Shown: positions 8,421 through 19,121, counted from the stretch's first letter. The stretch: DNA of 64,000 nt from Rhizobiaceae bacterium (GCA_017643025.1 JAEPOG010000005.1:496001-560000); one strand, 5' to 3'. The notes: generated from the sequence alone by a model not told the origin. Translations and numbers: made by a program.

Positions 8421-9668
8421 TCAGGCGTCAGCCTTCTTCTTCTTTTCGGGCGCGGGCAGTCTTGTCGCGTCGAATCCGTAGAGCCAGTCGAGTTCGGCCG
8501 CCAACTGCGCGCCCGAGCGGCGGCGCAGTACGAGGTTGCGGATGAAGGCGACCGGCCCGCGCGCGTGCCAGGCGAAATGGTTGAGGCGTCCGCGCGAGTC
8601 GACGCGCTTGATGCGCGGCCGCCGCAGCGTTTCGTAGCGCGCCAGCGCGCCTGCGATGTCGTCGGGCATCGCCGCCACGAGATTGGCCAGCATGATCGCG
8701 TCTTCAATCGCCATTGCGGCTCCCTGGGCCGCAAACGGCGTCAGCGCATGGGCGGCGTCGCCGATCAGCGCCACCCCTGCCGAGCCGGTCCATGGATGGT
8801 CAGCCTGCATTTCGCCGATCGGCCACAGGCTCCATGGCGCCGCTTCGCGGGCAAGGCTGCGCAGCGGTTCCGCCGTGCGGCGCATCAGGTGCGCCAGCAC
8901 CGCCGGATCCCCTCTTTCGCCCCGCTTACCCCCGCCTGCTCCGCGCACGATCGCGATTAGGTTGACCGCGGCGTCGGCGCGGATCGGATACCCAACAAGG
9001 TGAAATCGCGGATGGGCGTAGACGGTGACGCAGTCGGCCGGCATCGCCTTGGCGAGCGCCTTGCCGATTGCGCTGTCGCGCCGCACGGTGCTGCGCCAGG
9101 CGACATGGCCGCTATCTTCGGCGCGCGCGTCGCGGTTGCCGAGCTTGCGCACCGTGGAGCCCACCCCGTCGGCGCCGATCAAAAGCAGGCATGGCACTTC
9201 CCGCACGTCGCCAGTGACGTCGAGCGACACGGTAACGCCGCGTTGGTGGAACGCTGCGTCGGCCAGCCGTGCGCCGGTGACCAGCTTGATGTCGGGCTCG
9301 CGCCGGGCGCGCGCCAGCAGGGCGGTCTGCAGATCGGCCCGGTGAACGACGAGATAGGGCGCGCCCCAGCGTTCCTCGGCCCTTGTGCCGAGCGGCACTT
9401 CGGCCAGGAGCCGCAGCCGTCGCGCGTCGCGGATGGCGACAGCACGCGGTTCAACCGCGGTGCCGGTCAAATGGTCGAGCACGCCGAGATGCGCCAGAAC
9501 TCTGGTGGCGTTTGGCGAAAGCTGGATGCCGGAGCCGGCGTCTTCAAGCTGTTTGGCCTGCTCGTATAACTGAACCGAAAAGCCGTTCTTGGCGAAAGCG
9601 ATCGCCGCGGTAAGCCCGGCGATTCCCGCGCCGGCGATCACGACCTGCCGCGAGCGCTGCGCTTCCAT
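8421..9668 (-). CDS. FAD-dependent monooxygenase, salicylate hydroxylase-like
   Basis: A 415-residue class A flavoprotein monooxygenase. The FAD-binding dinucleotide fold GAGIAGLTAAIAFAKNGFSV lies at about residues 12-31, the DG motif LLIGADGVGSTVR at about 155-168, and the second FAD motif GVALIGDAAHALTPFAAQGA near 290. Such enzymes use NAD(P)H and oxygen to hydroxylate an aromatic ring. The sequence resembles salicylate and 3-hydroxybenzoate hydroxylases, but the actual substrate cannot be read from it. A C-terminal EKKKK tail is unusual. No aromatic degradation genes are adjacent. Confidence 0.82.
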   Translation of the reverse strand: MEAQRSRQVVIAGAGIAGLTAAIAFAKNGFSVQLYEQAKQLEDAGSGIQLSPNATRVLAHLGVLDHLTGTAVEPRAVAIRDARRLRLLAEVPLGTRAEERWGAPYLVVHRADLQTALLARARREPDIKLVTGARLADAAFHQRGVTVSLDVTGDVREVPCLLLIGADGVGSTVRKLGNRDARAEDSGHVAWRSTVRRDSAIGKALAKAMPADCVTVYAHPRFHLVGYPIRADAAVNLIAIVRGAGGGKRGERGDPAVLAHLMRRTAEPLRSLAREAAPWSLWPIGEMQADHPWTGSAGVALIGDAAHALTPFAAQGAAMAIEDAIMLANLVAAMPDDIAGALARYETLRRPRIKRVDSRGRLNHFAWHARGPVAFIRNLVLRRRSGAQLAAELDWLYGFDATRLPAPEKKKKADA

Positions 9669-9688
9669 GTGGTTGGACCCGCCCGCCG

Positions 9689-9934
9689 TCAGGCAGCCTT
9701 GGCGTGGAAGACGCAGCCCTCGGGTTTCGTCTCGTCGCCGTGCAGCTTCGCGTTGTAGGCGAAGAGTGTCGAGCAGTAGGGGCAGACGATCTCGGCGTCG
9801 GCGCCCATGTCGAGATAGACATGCGGATGGTCGAAGGGAGGGTTGGCGCCCACGCAGTTGAACTCCTTCACACCGATCTCGATCTTGCGGTGCCCGGCGT
9901 CGTTCTGGAAGTGCGGAATGTGGTGGCCTGCCAT
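9689..9934 (-). CDS. CHCC zinc-finger protein (NDUFS6-like)
   Basis: An 81-residue protein with the complete CHCC zinc-ligand set: Cys in EFNCVGANPPFDHPHVYLD, the His of that segment, and two Cys in IVCPYCSTLF. This is the zf-CHCC family whose mitochondrial member NDUFS6 (13-kDa subunit) belongs to the complex I electron-input module. The ATG at 9934 has GGGAG upstream; the extension to 9997 is not conserved. It lies 20 nt downstream of the opposite end of the monooxygenase start, so both may be transcribed leftward together. Confidence 0.88.
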   Translation of the reverse strand: MAGHHIPHFQNDAGHRKIEIGVKEFNCVGANPPFDHPHVYLDMGADAEIVCPYCSTLFAYNAKLHGDETKPEGCVFHAKAA

Positions 9935-10108
9935 GATCAGCTCCCGATGCGGCTCCGGATCATCGTGCCGGAACGCACTGGGTTTGAAACATCTCACTGG
10001 TCAATGCAAGCGAGCCATGGATGATTTCCGGCCTCGCAAGTGATGCGTTAGGCCGTCATACGTCCTAGAATGGATACAGGCGGCGGCGCGCCTGCTTCGG
10101 AGAGCGTG

Positions 10109-12319
10109 ATGAACGAGTTGAGGCCGGTAAAGGCCGAGTTTGCGGACGGATCGAAGGCACTGCCCGGTGGCGCGGAGCCGAGCCCGGACCGTTTCGTGAA
10201 CCGCGAATTCTCCTGGCTGCAGTTCAACCGTCGCGTCCTTGCCGAATCGCAGAACCCGAGCCACCCGCTGCTCGAGCGCTTGCGCTTCCTCACCATTTCC
10301 GCCGCCAATCTCGACGAGTTCTTCATGGTCCGAGTAGCCGGCCTTGCCGGGCAGGTGAGGGAGGGCATCGCCGAGCGCAGCGCCGACGGCCGCACCCCGC
10401 AGGAACAGCTCGACCAGGTGCTGGTCGAGGTCGAGCGGCTGCAGAGCGAGCAGCAGGAGTGCCTGGCTCAGCTCGCCGAATTGCTGGCCAGGGAGGGCAT
10501 CCACATCGTCCGCCCGGACGGCCTGTCGGACGACGAGCGGACCTGGCTGCGCGGGCACTTCGAGGAAGCGATCTTTCCGGTCATGACGCCGCTGTCGATC
10601 GACCCGGCGCATCCTTTCCCGTTCATACCGAATCTCGGCTTCTCGCTGGCCTTGCGCCTGCGGCAGCGCCGCTCGCGCGAGGAGATGACGGCGCTGCTGC
10701 GTGTGCCCGTCTCGCTGGTGCGTTTCGTGCGCCTGCCCGACAGCCAGTCTACCGTGCGCTTCGTCGCGCTGGAGGACGTTATCGCCATCCACATCGACCT
10801 CCTGTTCCCGGGTTACGATGTGGAGGGACTCGGCACCTTCCGCATCATCCGTGACAGCGACATCGAGGTGGAGGAAGAGGCAGAGGACCTCGTGCGCCTC
10901 TTCGAATCGGCGCTCAAGCGCCGCCGCCGCGGCCAGGTCATTCGCATCGAGTTTTCCGGCGAAATGCCGGAAATGCTTCGCGAATTCGTCGCCGGCGAGC
11001 TGGGCGTCCTGCCCAGCCGCATCTCGACGCTGCATGGTCCGCTGGCGATCAACCAGCTGTCCGACATCGTCGCCCTGCCGCGCGAGGACCTGAAGTTCGC
11101 GCCCTACAATCCCCGTTTCCCCGAGCGCATCCGCGACCATGGCGGCGATTGTTTCGCAGCCATCCGCGAGAAGGACATCGTCGTCCACCATCCCTATGAG
11201 AGCTTCGACGTGGTGGTCCAGTTCCTGCGCCAGGCGGCGATGGACCCGGATGTGGTTGCGATCAAGCAGACGCTCTACCGCACGTCGAACGACAGCCCGA
11301 TCGTCCGCGCCCTCATCGACGCCGCCGAGGCCGGCAAATCGGTCACGGCGCTTGTCGAACTCAAGGCGAGGTTCGACGAGGAAGCCAATATCCGCTGGGC
11401 GCGCGACCTGGAGCGCGCCGGCGTGCAGGTCGTCTTCGGCTTCATCGAACTGAAGACGCACGCCAAGATGTCGCTGGTTGTGCGCCGCGAGGACCAGAAG
11501 CTGCGCAACTACGTCCACCTCGGCACGGGCAACTACCACCCCATCACCGCGCGCATCTATACGGACCTGTCCTATTTCACGACCGATCCCGGCATCGCCC
11601 GCGACGTGGCGCAGGTGTTCAACTACATCACCGGTTACGCCGAGCCGGCGGCCGACGAGATGCGTATCGCGATCTCGCCCTTTTCGCTGCGCCAGCGCAT
11701 CATCGGCCATATCGAGAAGGAGGTCGCGCATGCCAAGGCGGGCCGGCCGGGGCAGATTTGGATGAAGATGAACTCCCTGGTCGATCCGGAGATCATCGAT
11801 GCGCTTTACGGCGCCAGCCGCGCCGGCGTGGAGATCGATCTTGTCGTGCGCGGCATCTGCTGCTTGCGGCCGCAGGTGCCCGGCCTGTCCGACAATATCC
11901 GCGTCAAGTCCATCATCGGCCGCTTCCTCGAGCACAGCCGCATCTATTGCTTCGGCAACGGCGCTGGCCTGCCGTCCGACGACGCCGTCGTCTATTTCAG
12001 TTCCGCCGACCTGATGCCGCGCAATCTCGACCGGCGCGTCGAGACGCTGGTGCCGATCACGAACCCGACTGTGCATGAACAGGTGCTGGGGCAGATCATG
12101 CTCGGCAACATCATGGACAACCGTCAGAGTTTCGAAGTATTGGCGGACGGAACCTCGCGGCGCGTGTCGCTCGACGAGGGCGAAGAACCGTTCAACGCGC
12201 AGGAATATTTCATGACGAATCCCAGCCTGTCAGGCCGAGGCGACGCCCTGAAGTCGCACGCGCCGAAGCGGATCGCCCGGCACCGGAAAAGCAGAAAAGC
12301 CCGCGCCGCCTCCTCATGA
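10109..12319 (+). CDS. ppk1: polyphosphate kinase 1
   Basis: A 736-residue polyphosphate kinase that reversibly transfers the ATP gamma-phosphate to polyphosphate. Visible marks are the N-terminal [17 protein letters not shown], the [13 protein letters not shown] block, the [17 protein letters not shown] block holding the autophosphorylated histidine region, and [11 protein letters not shown]. The start at 10109 is supported by GGAGA five nt upstream; an ATG at 10070 would add 13 residues. It overlaps ppx by 4 nt (ATGA), so synthesis and degradation enzymes are made from one message. No clear Pho box was seen upstream. Confidence 0.95.
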   Translation: MNELRPVKAEFADGSKALPGGAEPSPDRFVNREFSWLQFNRRVLAESQNPSHPLLERLRFLTISAANLDEFFMVRVAGLAGQVREGIAERSADGRTPQEQLDQVLVEVERLQSEQQECLAQLAELLAREGIHIVRPDGLSDDERTWLRGHFEEAIFPVMTPLSIDPAHPFPFIPNLGFSLALRLRQRRSREEMTALLRVPVSLVRFVRLPDSQSTVRFVALEDVIAIHIDLLFPGYDVEGLGTFRIIRDSDIEVEEEAEDLVRLFESALKRRRRGQVIRIEFSGEMPEMLREFVAGELGVLPSRISTLHGPLAINQLSDIVALPREDLKFAPYNPRFPERIRDHGGDCFAAIREKDIVVHHPYESFDVVVQFLRQAAMDPDVVAIKQTLYRTSNDSPIVRALIDAAEAGKSVTALVELKARFDEEANIRWARDLERAGVQVVFGFIELKTHAKMSLVVRREDQKLRNYVHLGTGNYHPITARIYTDLSYFTTDPGIARDVAQVFNYITGYAEPAADEMRIAISPFSLRQRIIGHIEKEVAHAKAGRPGQIWMKMNSLVDPEIIDALYGASRAGVEIDLVVRGICCLRPQVPGLSDNIRVKSIIGRFLEHSRIYCFGNGAGLPSDDAVVYFSSADLMPRNLDRRVETLVPITNPTVHEQVLGQIMLGNIMDNRQSFEVLADGTSRRVSLDEGEEPFNAQEYFMTNPSLSGRGDALKSHAPKRIARHRKSRKARAASS

Positions 12320-13830
12320 TCGCCATCTCCCAGGGCAGGCTGCAAGATCGGCATCCCCTGTCCGTGATCGATATCGGGTCGAACTCGATCCGTCTCGTCA
12401 TCTATGAGGGCGTGGCCCGTTCGCCCACGGTTCTGTTCAACGAAAAGATGCTGGCCGGCCTCGGCCGCGGCATCGTCACGACGGGCAAGCTTGATCCCGA
12501 GGGCGTGTCCCGCGCGGTGGAAGAGTTTGGCCGCTTCCGTGCGCTGTCGGAACAGGCCGGTTCGGAAGGGCTGCATGTCATCGCCACCGCCGCTGCGCGT
12601 GAGGCGGAGAACGGGCAGGACTTCATCGAGCGCGCGGAGGCCATTCTCGGCACCGATATCCAGGTTCTGACGGGCCGCGAGGAGGCCTATTATTCAGCGC
12701 TGGGCGTCATTTCCGGCTTTCATCCGGCCGACGGCATCGCGGGCGACCTTGGCGGTGGCAGCCTCGAACTGATCGACGTGCGCGGCGAGAATATCGGCGA
12801 CGGCATCACCTTGCCGCTTGGCGGCTTGCGCCTTCAGGACGCGGCGAAAAACTCGCCGTCTGAGGCTGCGCGCATCGCCCGCAAGGAACTCAAGCGTGCC
12901 GACCTGCTGAAGGGCGGAGAGGGGCGCATCTTCTATGCCGTTGGCGGCACATGGCGAAACCTTGCCCGCCTGCACATGCTGGCTACGGGCTATCCGCTGC
13001 ACGTGATGCACCACTACGAGTTCGGCATCGAGAGCTCCGCCGCCTTCCTGGCGCAGGTTGCCAAGGGCGATCTCGACAAGATCAAGGGCATCGACCGGAT
13101 ATCCAAGACGCGCCGCGCGCTGCTGCCATATGGCGCTGCCGTCCTGATCGAGATCATCAAGGCTATGAAGCCGTCGAAGATCATCGTCTCGGCTCTCGGT
13201 GTCCGCGAAGGCTACCTCTTCTCGCTTCTCAATGAGGAGCAGCGCAGGGCCGATCCGCTCCTATCTGCCGCCGAGGAGCTGGCGGTGCTACGCTCGCGCT
13301 CCGTCACCCATGCGCGCGAGCTTGCCCAGTGGACTGGCGAAACGCTTGCCGCCTTCGGCATCAACGAATCGCCGGAGGAAGCGCGCTACCGCCAGGCCGC
13401 CTGCCTGCTGGCCGACATCGGCTGGCGCGCGCACCCGGAATATCGCGGCACCCAGTCGCTCAACATTATCGCCCATGCGTCTTTCATCGGCATCGACCAT
13501 CCGGGTCGCGCCTTTATCGCGCTCACCACGATGTTCCGCCACGAAGGCGTCTATGACGACATGGTGAGCCCTGAACTGCGCACGCTTGCCGGAACGCATC
13601 TTGTCGAGCGGGCGCGGCTCGTCGGGGCGATGATGCGCGTCGTCTACCTGCTCACGGCTGCCATGCCCGGCGTCATGCCCGGCCTGAAGTGGGCGCGCCG
13701 CGATGATGGCGGCCTGACTCTGTCGGTGCCGAAGCAGCACTCCGCCCTGATGGGCGAACGGCCCACCGGCCGTATGGCGCAACTCGCCAAGGTGAGCGGG
13801 CTTGATCTTAAGCTGGAGGTGGGCGCCTAG
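12316..13830 (+). CDS. ppx: exopolyphosphatase (Ppx/GppA family)
   Basis: A 504-residue member of the actin-like ASKHA fold that removes terminal phosphate from polyphosphate and may hydrolyse pppGpp. It shows the phosphate-1 motif [16 protein letters not shown] at residues 16-31, [17 protein letters not shown] near 115-131, and the phosphate-2 motif [13 protein letters not shown]. The C-terminal HD-like region contains [15 protein letters not shown]. It is translationally coupled to ppk1 and converges with the next gene, overlapping its stop by 4 nt. Confidence 0.93.
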   Translation: MIAISQGRLQDRHPLSVIDIGSNSIRLVIYEGVARSPTVLFNEKMLAGLGRGIVTTGKLDPEGVSRAVEEFGRFRALSEQAGSEGLHVIATAAAREAENGQDFIERAEAILGTDIQVLTGREEAYYSALGVISGFHPADGIAGDLGGGSLELIDVRGENIGDGITLPLGGLRLQDAAKNSPSEAARIARKELKRADLLKGGEGRIFYAVGGTWRNLARLHMLATGYPLHVMHHYEFGIESSAAFLAQVAKGDLDKIKGIDRISKTRRALLPYGAAVLIEIIKAMKPSKIIVSALGVREGYLFSLLNEEQRRADPLLSAAEELAVLRSRSVTHARELAQWTGETLAAFGINESPEEARYRQAACLLADIGWRAHPEYRGTQSLNIIAHASFIGIDHPGRAFIALTTMFRHEGVYDDMVSPELRTLAGTHLVERARLVGAMMRVVYLLTAAMPGVMPGLKWARRDDGGLTLSVPKQHSALMGERPTGRMAQLAKVSGLDLKLEVGA

Positions 13831-14621
13831 GCAGCGCCGCGCCGGACAGCCGTTTTCTTGGTCCGGTGCGCTCGCACCGCCTCCCCAAACGCCTCGAACA
13901 GCTTCCGGTTGATCGGGTTGGTCTGCGGGTCGTATTCGGCGTGCCACTGCACGCCCAGCGCAAAACCCTTCGCGCCTTCGATCCTGATCGCCTCGATGGT
14001 CGAATCTTCCGCCGTACCCTCGATCACGACGCGCTTGCCGGGTTCGAGGATGCCCTGGCCATGCAGCGAGTTCACCCGGATCTTGTCGCGGCCGAGAATG
14101 CGCGCGAATGCGCCGCCCGGCGCCAGTGTCACGTCGTGCCGGTCGGCGAACACCACCTCGGGGTCGGGATGGATTTCGCCGTTTTCGAGTCGCGGCATGC
14201 GGTGGTTCATGCGGCCGGGAATGTCGCGGATTTCCGGATGCAGCGAGCCGCCATAGGCGACGTTCATCTCCTGGAACCCGCGGCAGATGCCGAAGAGCGG
14301 AACGCCTTCCGCGACACATGCCTCGATCAACGGCAGCGCAACCGCGTCCCGCGCCTCGTCGTAGGGTTCGTGGCGCTTGTCGGGCTCGGTGGCGAAACGG
14401 GCCGGGTGCACGTTCGCCCGCGCGCCAGTGAGCACGATTCCGTCCACGGCATCGAGCAGGTCGCGGATGTCGGTCAGCTTCGGGTCGCCGCCGAAGATCA
14501 GCGGCAGCGCGCCGGCAACCTCAGCCACCGCCGCGAGGTTCCTCGTGCCTGTCGCCTGCACCGCGAACCGGTTCTCCACCATCAGATGGTTGCCGATAAT
14601 ACCGATGACAGGTCTGGCCAT
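13827..14621 (-). CDS. gamma-glutamyl-gamma-aminobutyrate hydrolase family (peptidase C26)
   Basis: A 264-residue class I glutamine amidotransferase-type hydrolase. The nucleophile elbow GICRGFQEMNVAYGG places the catalytic Cys near residue 111, and the His is in GVQWHAEYDP near 225. An N-terminal PVIGIIGN and GIVLTGARANVHP also fit. PuuD-like members hydrolyse gamma-glutamyl-GABA in putrescine use, but no puu genes are nearby, so the substrate is not certain. It converges with ppx, sharing stop-codon bases. Confidence 0.85.
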   Translation of the reverse strand: MARPVIGIIGNHLMVENRFAVQATGTRNLAAVAEVAGALPLIFGGDPKLTDIRDLLDAVDGIVLTGARANVHPARFATEPDKRHEPYDEARDAVALPLIEACVAEGVPLFGICRGFQEMNVAYGGSLHPEIRDIPGRMNHRMPRLENGEIHPDPEVVFADRHDVTLAPGGAFARILGRDKIRVNSLHGQGILEPGKRVVIEGTAEDSTIEAIRIEGAKGFALGVQWHAEYDPQTNPINRKLFEAFGEAVRAHRTKKTAVRRGAA

Positions 14622-14660
14622 GGTTGCCCCTTTGCCGGCGCCAGCCGGCCTTTCCCTATC

Positions 14661-15827
14661 CTACTCCGCCGCCTGCGGCAGGTCGAACACCGCGATCCTG
14701 CGGTTCTGGAACTTGATCGCTATCTCGCCGCGCACCAGCTGCAGCGCCCTCTCGCCGAACACCTCGCGCCGCCAGCCGTGAAGCGCCGCCACCTCGGCGT
14801 TCTCGCCATTGCTGGCGATGCGGTCGATGTCGTCGGATGTGGCAAGCACCTTCGGCGCGACGCCTTCCTTCTCCGCCACCAGCTTGAGCAGCACCTTGAG
14901 CAGTTCGGCGGCGGCATTGGCGCCCTCGCTCGGCGGCGCGTGGCGCTGCGGTTTCGGCAGGTCTTCCTTGGGAATCGCGAGCGCTGCGGTCACCGCTTCC
15001 ATCAGTCCGCTGGCAGCCGCCGACCGCTCCCAGCCGCGCGGGATGGCGCGCAGGCGGCCGAGCGCGGCTGCGTCGCGCGGCATCTGCTGCGCGATTTCGA
15101 CCAGTGCGTCGTCTTTCAGGATGCGCCCGCGCGGCACGTTGCGCTCGCGTGCCTCCAGTTCGCGCCACGCCGCGATCGCCTGCGCGATCGCCAGCTGCTG
15201 CGGCTTGGCGTTGCGCATCTTGAGCCGCTTCCACGCGTCCTGCGGGTGCGGGTCGTAGGTCTCGCGCGCCGTCAGCACCTCCATTTCCTCGTTCAGCCAG
15301 TGGGCGCGGTTCTCGCGCTCCAGCTCGGCCGCGAGGTGCCGGTAAACCTCGATCAAGTGGGTCACATCGGCGAGCGCGTATTCCAGTTGCTTGTCCGACA
15401 GCGGTCTGCGCCGCCAGTCGGTGAAGCGCGAGGTCTTGTCGAGCCGTACCCCGGTGATCTTGTTGACCAGCTGGTCGTAGGAGACGCTGTCGCCAAAGCC
15501 GCACACCATAGCCGCCACCTGCGTGTCGAACACGGGATGCGGGATAAGCCCGCCGCGGTGGAAGATGATCTCGATGTCCTGCCGGGCGGCGTGGAAGACC
15601 TTCACCACGCTCTCGTCGGCCATCAGCGCGAAGAACGGCTTGAGATCGATCCCCGGCGACAGCGGGTCGATCAGCACGGCCGTATCGGGCGAAGCGATCT
15701 GGATCAGGCAGAGCTCCGGCCAGAACGTTGTTTCGCGTATGAATTCGGTATCGACGGTGACGAAATCGGAAGCTTGCAGCGTGGCGATGGCGGCGTCGAG
15801 TTCGGCCTGTTTGGTGATCAGGTTCAT
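14661..15827 (-). CDS. rnd: ribonuclease D
   Basis: A 388-residue 3'-to-5' exoribonuclease acting in tRNA 3'-end maturation. The DEDDy exonuclease motifs are present: FVTVDTEFIRE (ExoI, about residues 22-32), FHAARQDIEIIFH (ExoII, near 79) and YALADVTHLIEVY (ExoIII, near 150). An HRDC domain follows around residues 205-290 (KPQQLAIAQAIAAWRE). Length is normal for the family. It lies 10 nt from the start of the MFS gene on the same strand and may be co-transcribed. Confidence 0.93.
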   Translation of the reverse strand: MNLITKQAELDAAIATLQASDFVTVDTEFIRETTFWPELCLIQIASPDTAVLIDPLSPGIDLKPFFALMADESVVKVFHAARQDIEIIFHRGGLIPHPVFDTQVAAMVCGFGDSVSYDQLVNKITGVRLDKTSRFTDWRRRPLSDKQLEYALADVTHLIEVYRHLAAELERENRAHWLNEEMEVLTARETYDPHPQDAWKRLKMRNAKPQQLAIAQAIAAWRELEARERNVPRGRILKDDALVEIAQQMPRDAAALGRLRAIPRGWERSAAASGLMEAVTAALAIPKEDLPKPQRHAPPSEGANAAAELLKVLLKLVAEKEGVAPKVLATSDDIDRIASNGENAEVAALHGWRREVFGERALQLVRGEIAIKFQNRRIAVFDLPQAAE

Positions 15828-15836
15828 GCGATCTGT

Positions 15837-17108
15837 TTAGTGGGATTTATCTGTTGGTTGAAGCGCCTCTTCGCGGCTTTTTCGGATGCGTTGCCCGCGG
15901 CCCACAAGTCTGCCGAAAATGAGCGATGTCCGGAGCAGCGCCGCGAACCGTCCGCGCTCTTCCCTGGGCACCGAAGAGCGCACACCCATTCGGTAGAGGA
16001 TAATCAGGATGAAGACCACATAGACGGCGGCGATGAAGACAAACAGGGCGTGCGGCCCGTAGAGCTCCATGATGAAGGCGGCTGTGAAGGGCCCGCCAAT
16101 AGCTCCGAGCGAATAGAAAAGCATGAGAGCCGCGTTGAGCATCACATATTCGCTGGGCTCCGCCCGGTCGTTGGCGTGGGCGGCCGACAGCGAGAACAGT
16201 GGCATGGCGAAGGCCCCGAATATGAACACGATGGTGAAGTTCATCAGCCGGTCGCCGCCGGAAAACAGCGCCAGCCCCATGGCCGCCCCCAGCGCTGCCG
16301 CGGACGTCACGATCAGCACCTTTCGCCGGTCCCATTTGTCGGAGAAGTAGCCGAGCGGATACTGGATCAGCGCTCCGCCGATGATCGATACCGACACGAA
16401 GGCGGCGACATCGGTTACCGTTAGCCCGATCTGCTGGGCGTAGACGGGCGACAGCGTTCGAAAAGCGCTGTTGGTGACACCGACCGAAATGCAGCCGATG
16501 GCCCCGAGCGGCGAGATTGCCCAGGCGCGGCGCAGGTCGAACTTCACATTCTCCGGCGGTTTCGGGTTCGATCGGTCGCCGAGCGAGACCGGCACAAGCG
16601 ACAGCGTGATCATGATCGACATGACAGCGAAGATGACGAAGCCGTCGGGGCCGATCACCGGGATCAGGAACTGCGATCCCGTCACGGCGCAAAGGTCGAC
16701 GATGCGGTAGAGCGCCAGAACCCGCGCCCGGTCCTGGTTGGCGACGCCTGAATTGATCCAGCTCTCGATGACCGTGAACAGTCCGGCGAAGCAGAAGCCT
16801 GAGACGAACCGGATGACCGTCCATGTGGTCGGGTCGATGTGTATCGCCAAAAGCAGCGTGCCCGACGCGCCCATCGCCGCCAGGGCGGAGAACGCGCGGA
16901 TATGACCCACAGCGTGCAGCATGCGCACCACGGCGACGCAGCCGATCAGGAAGCCGGCGAAATAGGCTGTACCCATCAGGCCGATTACGGCGGACGAAAA
17001 ACCTTCCTGCGCGCCGCGCAGCGCGATCAGTGTGCCTTGCAGGCCGTTGCCGCCGAGCAGGATGGCGGCGGCGATCATCAGAGGTATGAGCGGGCGCAGT
17101 GACGACAA
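15837..17108 (-). CDS. MFS transporter
   Basis: A 423-residue membrane protein with about twelve hydrophobic segments in two halves separated by a cytoplasmic loop (DRSNPKPPENVKFDLRRA, about residues 178-195). The motif YPLGYFSDKWDRRKVLI near 255-271 is the MFS loop signature G-x-x-x-D-x-x-x-R-R-K in the second half. The closest family type is the YcaD-like permeases. The substrate is unknown. A basic C-terminal tail is cytoplasmic. It lies directly upstream of rnd. Confidence 0.82.
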   Translation of the reverse strand: MSSLRPLIPLMIAAAILLGGNGLQGTLIALRGAQEGFSSAVIGLMGTAYFAGFLIGCVAVVRMLHAVGHIRAFSALAAMGASGTLLLAIHIDPTTWTVIRFVSGFCFAGLFTVIESWINSGVANQDRARVLALYRIVDLCAVTGSQFLIPVIGPDGFVIFAVMSIMITLSLVPVSLGDRSNPKPPENVKFDLRRAWAISPLGAIGCISVGVTNSAFRTLSPVYAQQIGLTVTDVAAFVSVSIIGGALIQYPLGYFSDKWDRRKVLIVTSAAALGAAMGLALFSGGDRLMNFTIVFIFGAFAMPLFSLSAAHANDRAEPSEYVMLNAALMLFYSLGAIGGPFTAAFIMELYGPHALFVFIAAVYVVFILIILYRMGVRSSVPREERGRFAALLRTSLIFGRLVGRGQRIRKSREEALQPTDKSH

Positions 17109-17193
17109 ACGGGCTACTCGGGCGAATGGGCCTTAAGCCTCTATATGCCCGCCGGCCGCGCTGTGCATCAGCCAGCTTTCACTTTGCCACAGG

Positions 17194-17883
17194 TCAGGCC
17201 TCGGCCTCCGCGTCGGCGAGCATCCCGTCGACGAGATGGATGCGGCGGCTCATGCGGCGTGCCATCGCCATGTCATGCGTGACCACCAGAACGGTTTTGC
17301 CGTCTTCGTACACCAGCTTCTCCAGTATCTCGTAAACCTGTTCCGAGCTTTTCGAATCGAGGCTGCCCGTCGGTTCGTCGGCGAGCAGCAGCGTCGGATC
17401 ATTCGCCAGCGAGCGCGCCACGGCGACGCGCTGCCGCTGGCCGCCGGACATCTGGAACGGCTTCTTGTGGACATGGTCTTTGAGGCCCAGGGAGACGAGC
17501 AGTTCTTCGGCCCGCTCGTTGCACTCCGTCCGGTTGCGCTTGCCCAGCTTGCGCATCGGAATGGCGATGTTGTCGCGGGCGGAAAACTCCGGCAGCAGGA
17601 AGTGGAACTGGAACACGAAGCCCATCTTCTCCAACCTGAACCGTGCCCGTTCGCGCTCGGTCATGGCGCCGCAATCGCGCCCCTCTATGGTGAGGCGGCC
17701 CGAGGTCGGCACGTCGAGCAGGCCGAGCAGATAGAGCAGGGACGATTTGCCCGATCCCGATGGCCCGGTGACGCCGACGAACTCCCCGCGGCCGATGGTG
17801 ACGCTGACATCCTTCACCAGCGTCACCGGCACGGTCTCGGGCAGGATGCGGGTCAGCTTCTCGGCTTCGAGCAGGGCGGTCAT
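17194..17883 (-). CDS. ABC transporter ATP-binding protein (MacB/LolD type)
   Basis: A 229-residue ATPase. Walker [10 protein letters not shown] lies at about residues 40-48, followed by the Q-loop FVFQFHFLLPEFSARDN, the signature MSGGQRQRVAVARSL near 146, Walker B LLLADEPTGSLD and the H-loop VVTHDMAMAR. This pattern belongs to the MacB/LolD family, which powers mechanotransmission rather than classic transport. The ATG at 17883 overlaps the permease stop (ATGA). With the permease and HlyD adaptor upstream it forms a tripartite export or lipoprotein-handling system. Confidence 0.9.
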   Translation of the reverse strand: MTALLEAEKLTRILPETVPVTLVKDVSVTIGRGEFVGVTGPSGSGKSSLLYLLGLLDVPTSGRLTIEGRDCGAMTERERARFRLEKMGFVFQFHFLLPEFSARDNIAIPMRKLGKRNRTECNERAEELLVSLGLKDHVHKKPFQMSGGQRQRVAVARSLANDPTLLLADEPTGSLDSKSSEQVYEILEKLVYEDGKTVLVVTHDMAMARRMSRRIHLVDGMLADAEAEA

Positions 17884-19121
17884 GACGCGCCTCTTATGAT
17901 CTCGACCGGATGCAGCCTTGCCGCGCGCCTCGCCGGCAAGTAGCCGGCGACCGCCGCCGAACCCAGCGCGAAGGCGCTGGCGATGGCGTAATGCAGCGTG
18001 CTCCAGGCGATCGGAAGTTCGGTAATCTCCTGACCTCCTGCGTCGAGCTCGAAGCGCACCGAGGCGAGCGCTGCCGTCAGGCCGAACCCGAGCAGCCAGC
18101 CCAGCGCCGACCCCGCCGCGCCGATCGCCAGGCCCTCCAGCACGAACATCCGCTGCATGTCGGTCTGGCTGAAGCCGAGCGACTTCATGATCGCGATGTC
18201 GCGCGCCTTCTCGTGCGTGATGGTGGAGACGATGTTGAAAATGCCGAAGCCCGCGACCAGCATGATCGCCGCCACCACCGTGTACATGATGACGTTGCGC
18301 ACCACGAAGGCTTCCATGATGCCCTCGTTCGCCACTTGCCAGGCGACCGCCTTGTAGCCGGTCTCGGCCTCCACGCGCTCCGCCACAGTGACAGATGCAT
18401 AAGGTTCTTCGAGCTTGATCCTGATGTCGTTGATGGCGTTTGGCCGCTCCGACAGGATCTGCGCGTTCTTCAGTTCCACATAGGCTTCGCCCTCGTCGCG
18501 CGCCGTCGTGCCGGTGTGGAACAGGCCGACCACGCGGAACGCGCGTGTTTGTCCGGTGGACGATACGGCCGTAACGGTGTCGCCCAGCGACGCGCCGAGC
18601 TTCTCCGCCATTCGGTCGCCGACGACAATATTGTTGCCGCCGGAGCCGAGCGCGTCGAAGCTGCCTTCTACGAAGTCGCCGACGATGGGCGACACGCGCC
18701 GTTCCGTCTCGGGGTTCACGCCGATGATCGCGGCGCCCGCCTCGCGGCCGGAATAGCGCACCACACCCTGCGTCCGCAGGCTGGCGGAATAACGGCCGGG
18801 CAACCAAGCATCGAGCCATGCGGTCACCGCCGTGGGGTTGATGATGCCGCGCCTGTCCTCCGGCGGCCGCAAGCCCGCGATTTCGGCGGCGGCGTACATT
18901 TCTTCCGCCGGCTGGCGCGGCGGCGCGCGGCGTTCGTCAGTCACCTGCACATGCGGCATGGTGTCGATCAGCTGCTCGACGAAGTCGTCCTGCCCGCCCT
19001 GCATGAGCGCTGCCATGGCGATGGAGAAGCCGACGCCGACCGCCACGCCGATGATGGCAATCAGCGTCTGCCGCCCGCGGCCGACGATATGGGTGAGCGC
19101 GATGTCTGTGATGAGGCGCAT
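17880..19121 (-). CDS. ABC transporter permease, FtsX/MacB family
   Basis: A 413-residue permease with the MacB/LolC topology: one N-terminal membrane segment (about residues 17-40), a large periplasmic domain (about 45-275), and three C-terminal membrane segments including MYTVVAAIMLVAGFGIFNIV and a final ALGSAAVAGYLPARRAARLHPVEIIRG, the conserved FtsX C-terminal motif. Its start overlaps the adaptor stop and its stop overlaps the ATPase start, so the three genes are tightly coupled. The substrate is unknown. Confidence 0.9.
   Translation of the reverse strand: MRLITDIALTHIVGRGRQTLIAIIGVAVGVGFSIAMAALMQGGQDDFVEQLIDTMPHVQVTDERRAPPRQPAEEMYAAAEIAGLRPPEDRRGIINPTAVTAWLDAWLPGRYSASLRTQGVVRYSGREAGAAIIGVNPETERRVSPIVGDFVEGSFDALGSGGNNIVVGDRMAEKLGASLGDTVTAVSSTGQTRAFRVVGLFHTGTTARDEGEAYVELKNAQILSERPNAINDIRIKLEEPYASVTVAERVEAETGYKAVAWQVANEGIMEAFVVRNVIMYTVVAAIMLVAGFGIFNIVSTITHEKARDIAIMKSLGFSQTDMQRMFVLEGLAIGAAGSALGWLLGFGLTAALASVRFELDAGGQEITELPIAWSTLHYAIASAFALGSAAVAGYLPARRAARLHPVEIIRGAS

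Noticed and set aside
10001..12076. 691-residue open frame antisense to ppk1
   Set aside because: Same reason: composition is the mirror of ppk1 codon bias and no motif is present.
13866..16424. 852-residue plus-strand frame across the amidotransferase and rnd genes
   Set aside because: It spans two genuine minus-strand genes and their gap; the translation has no domain structure.
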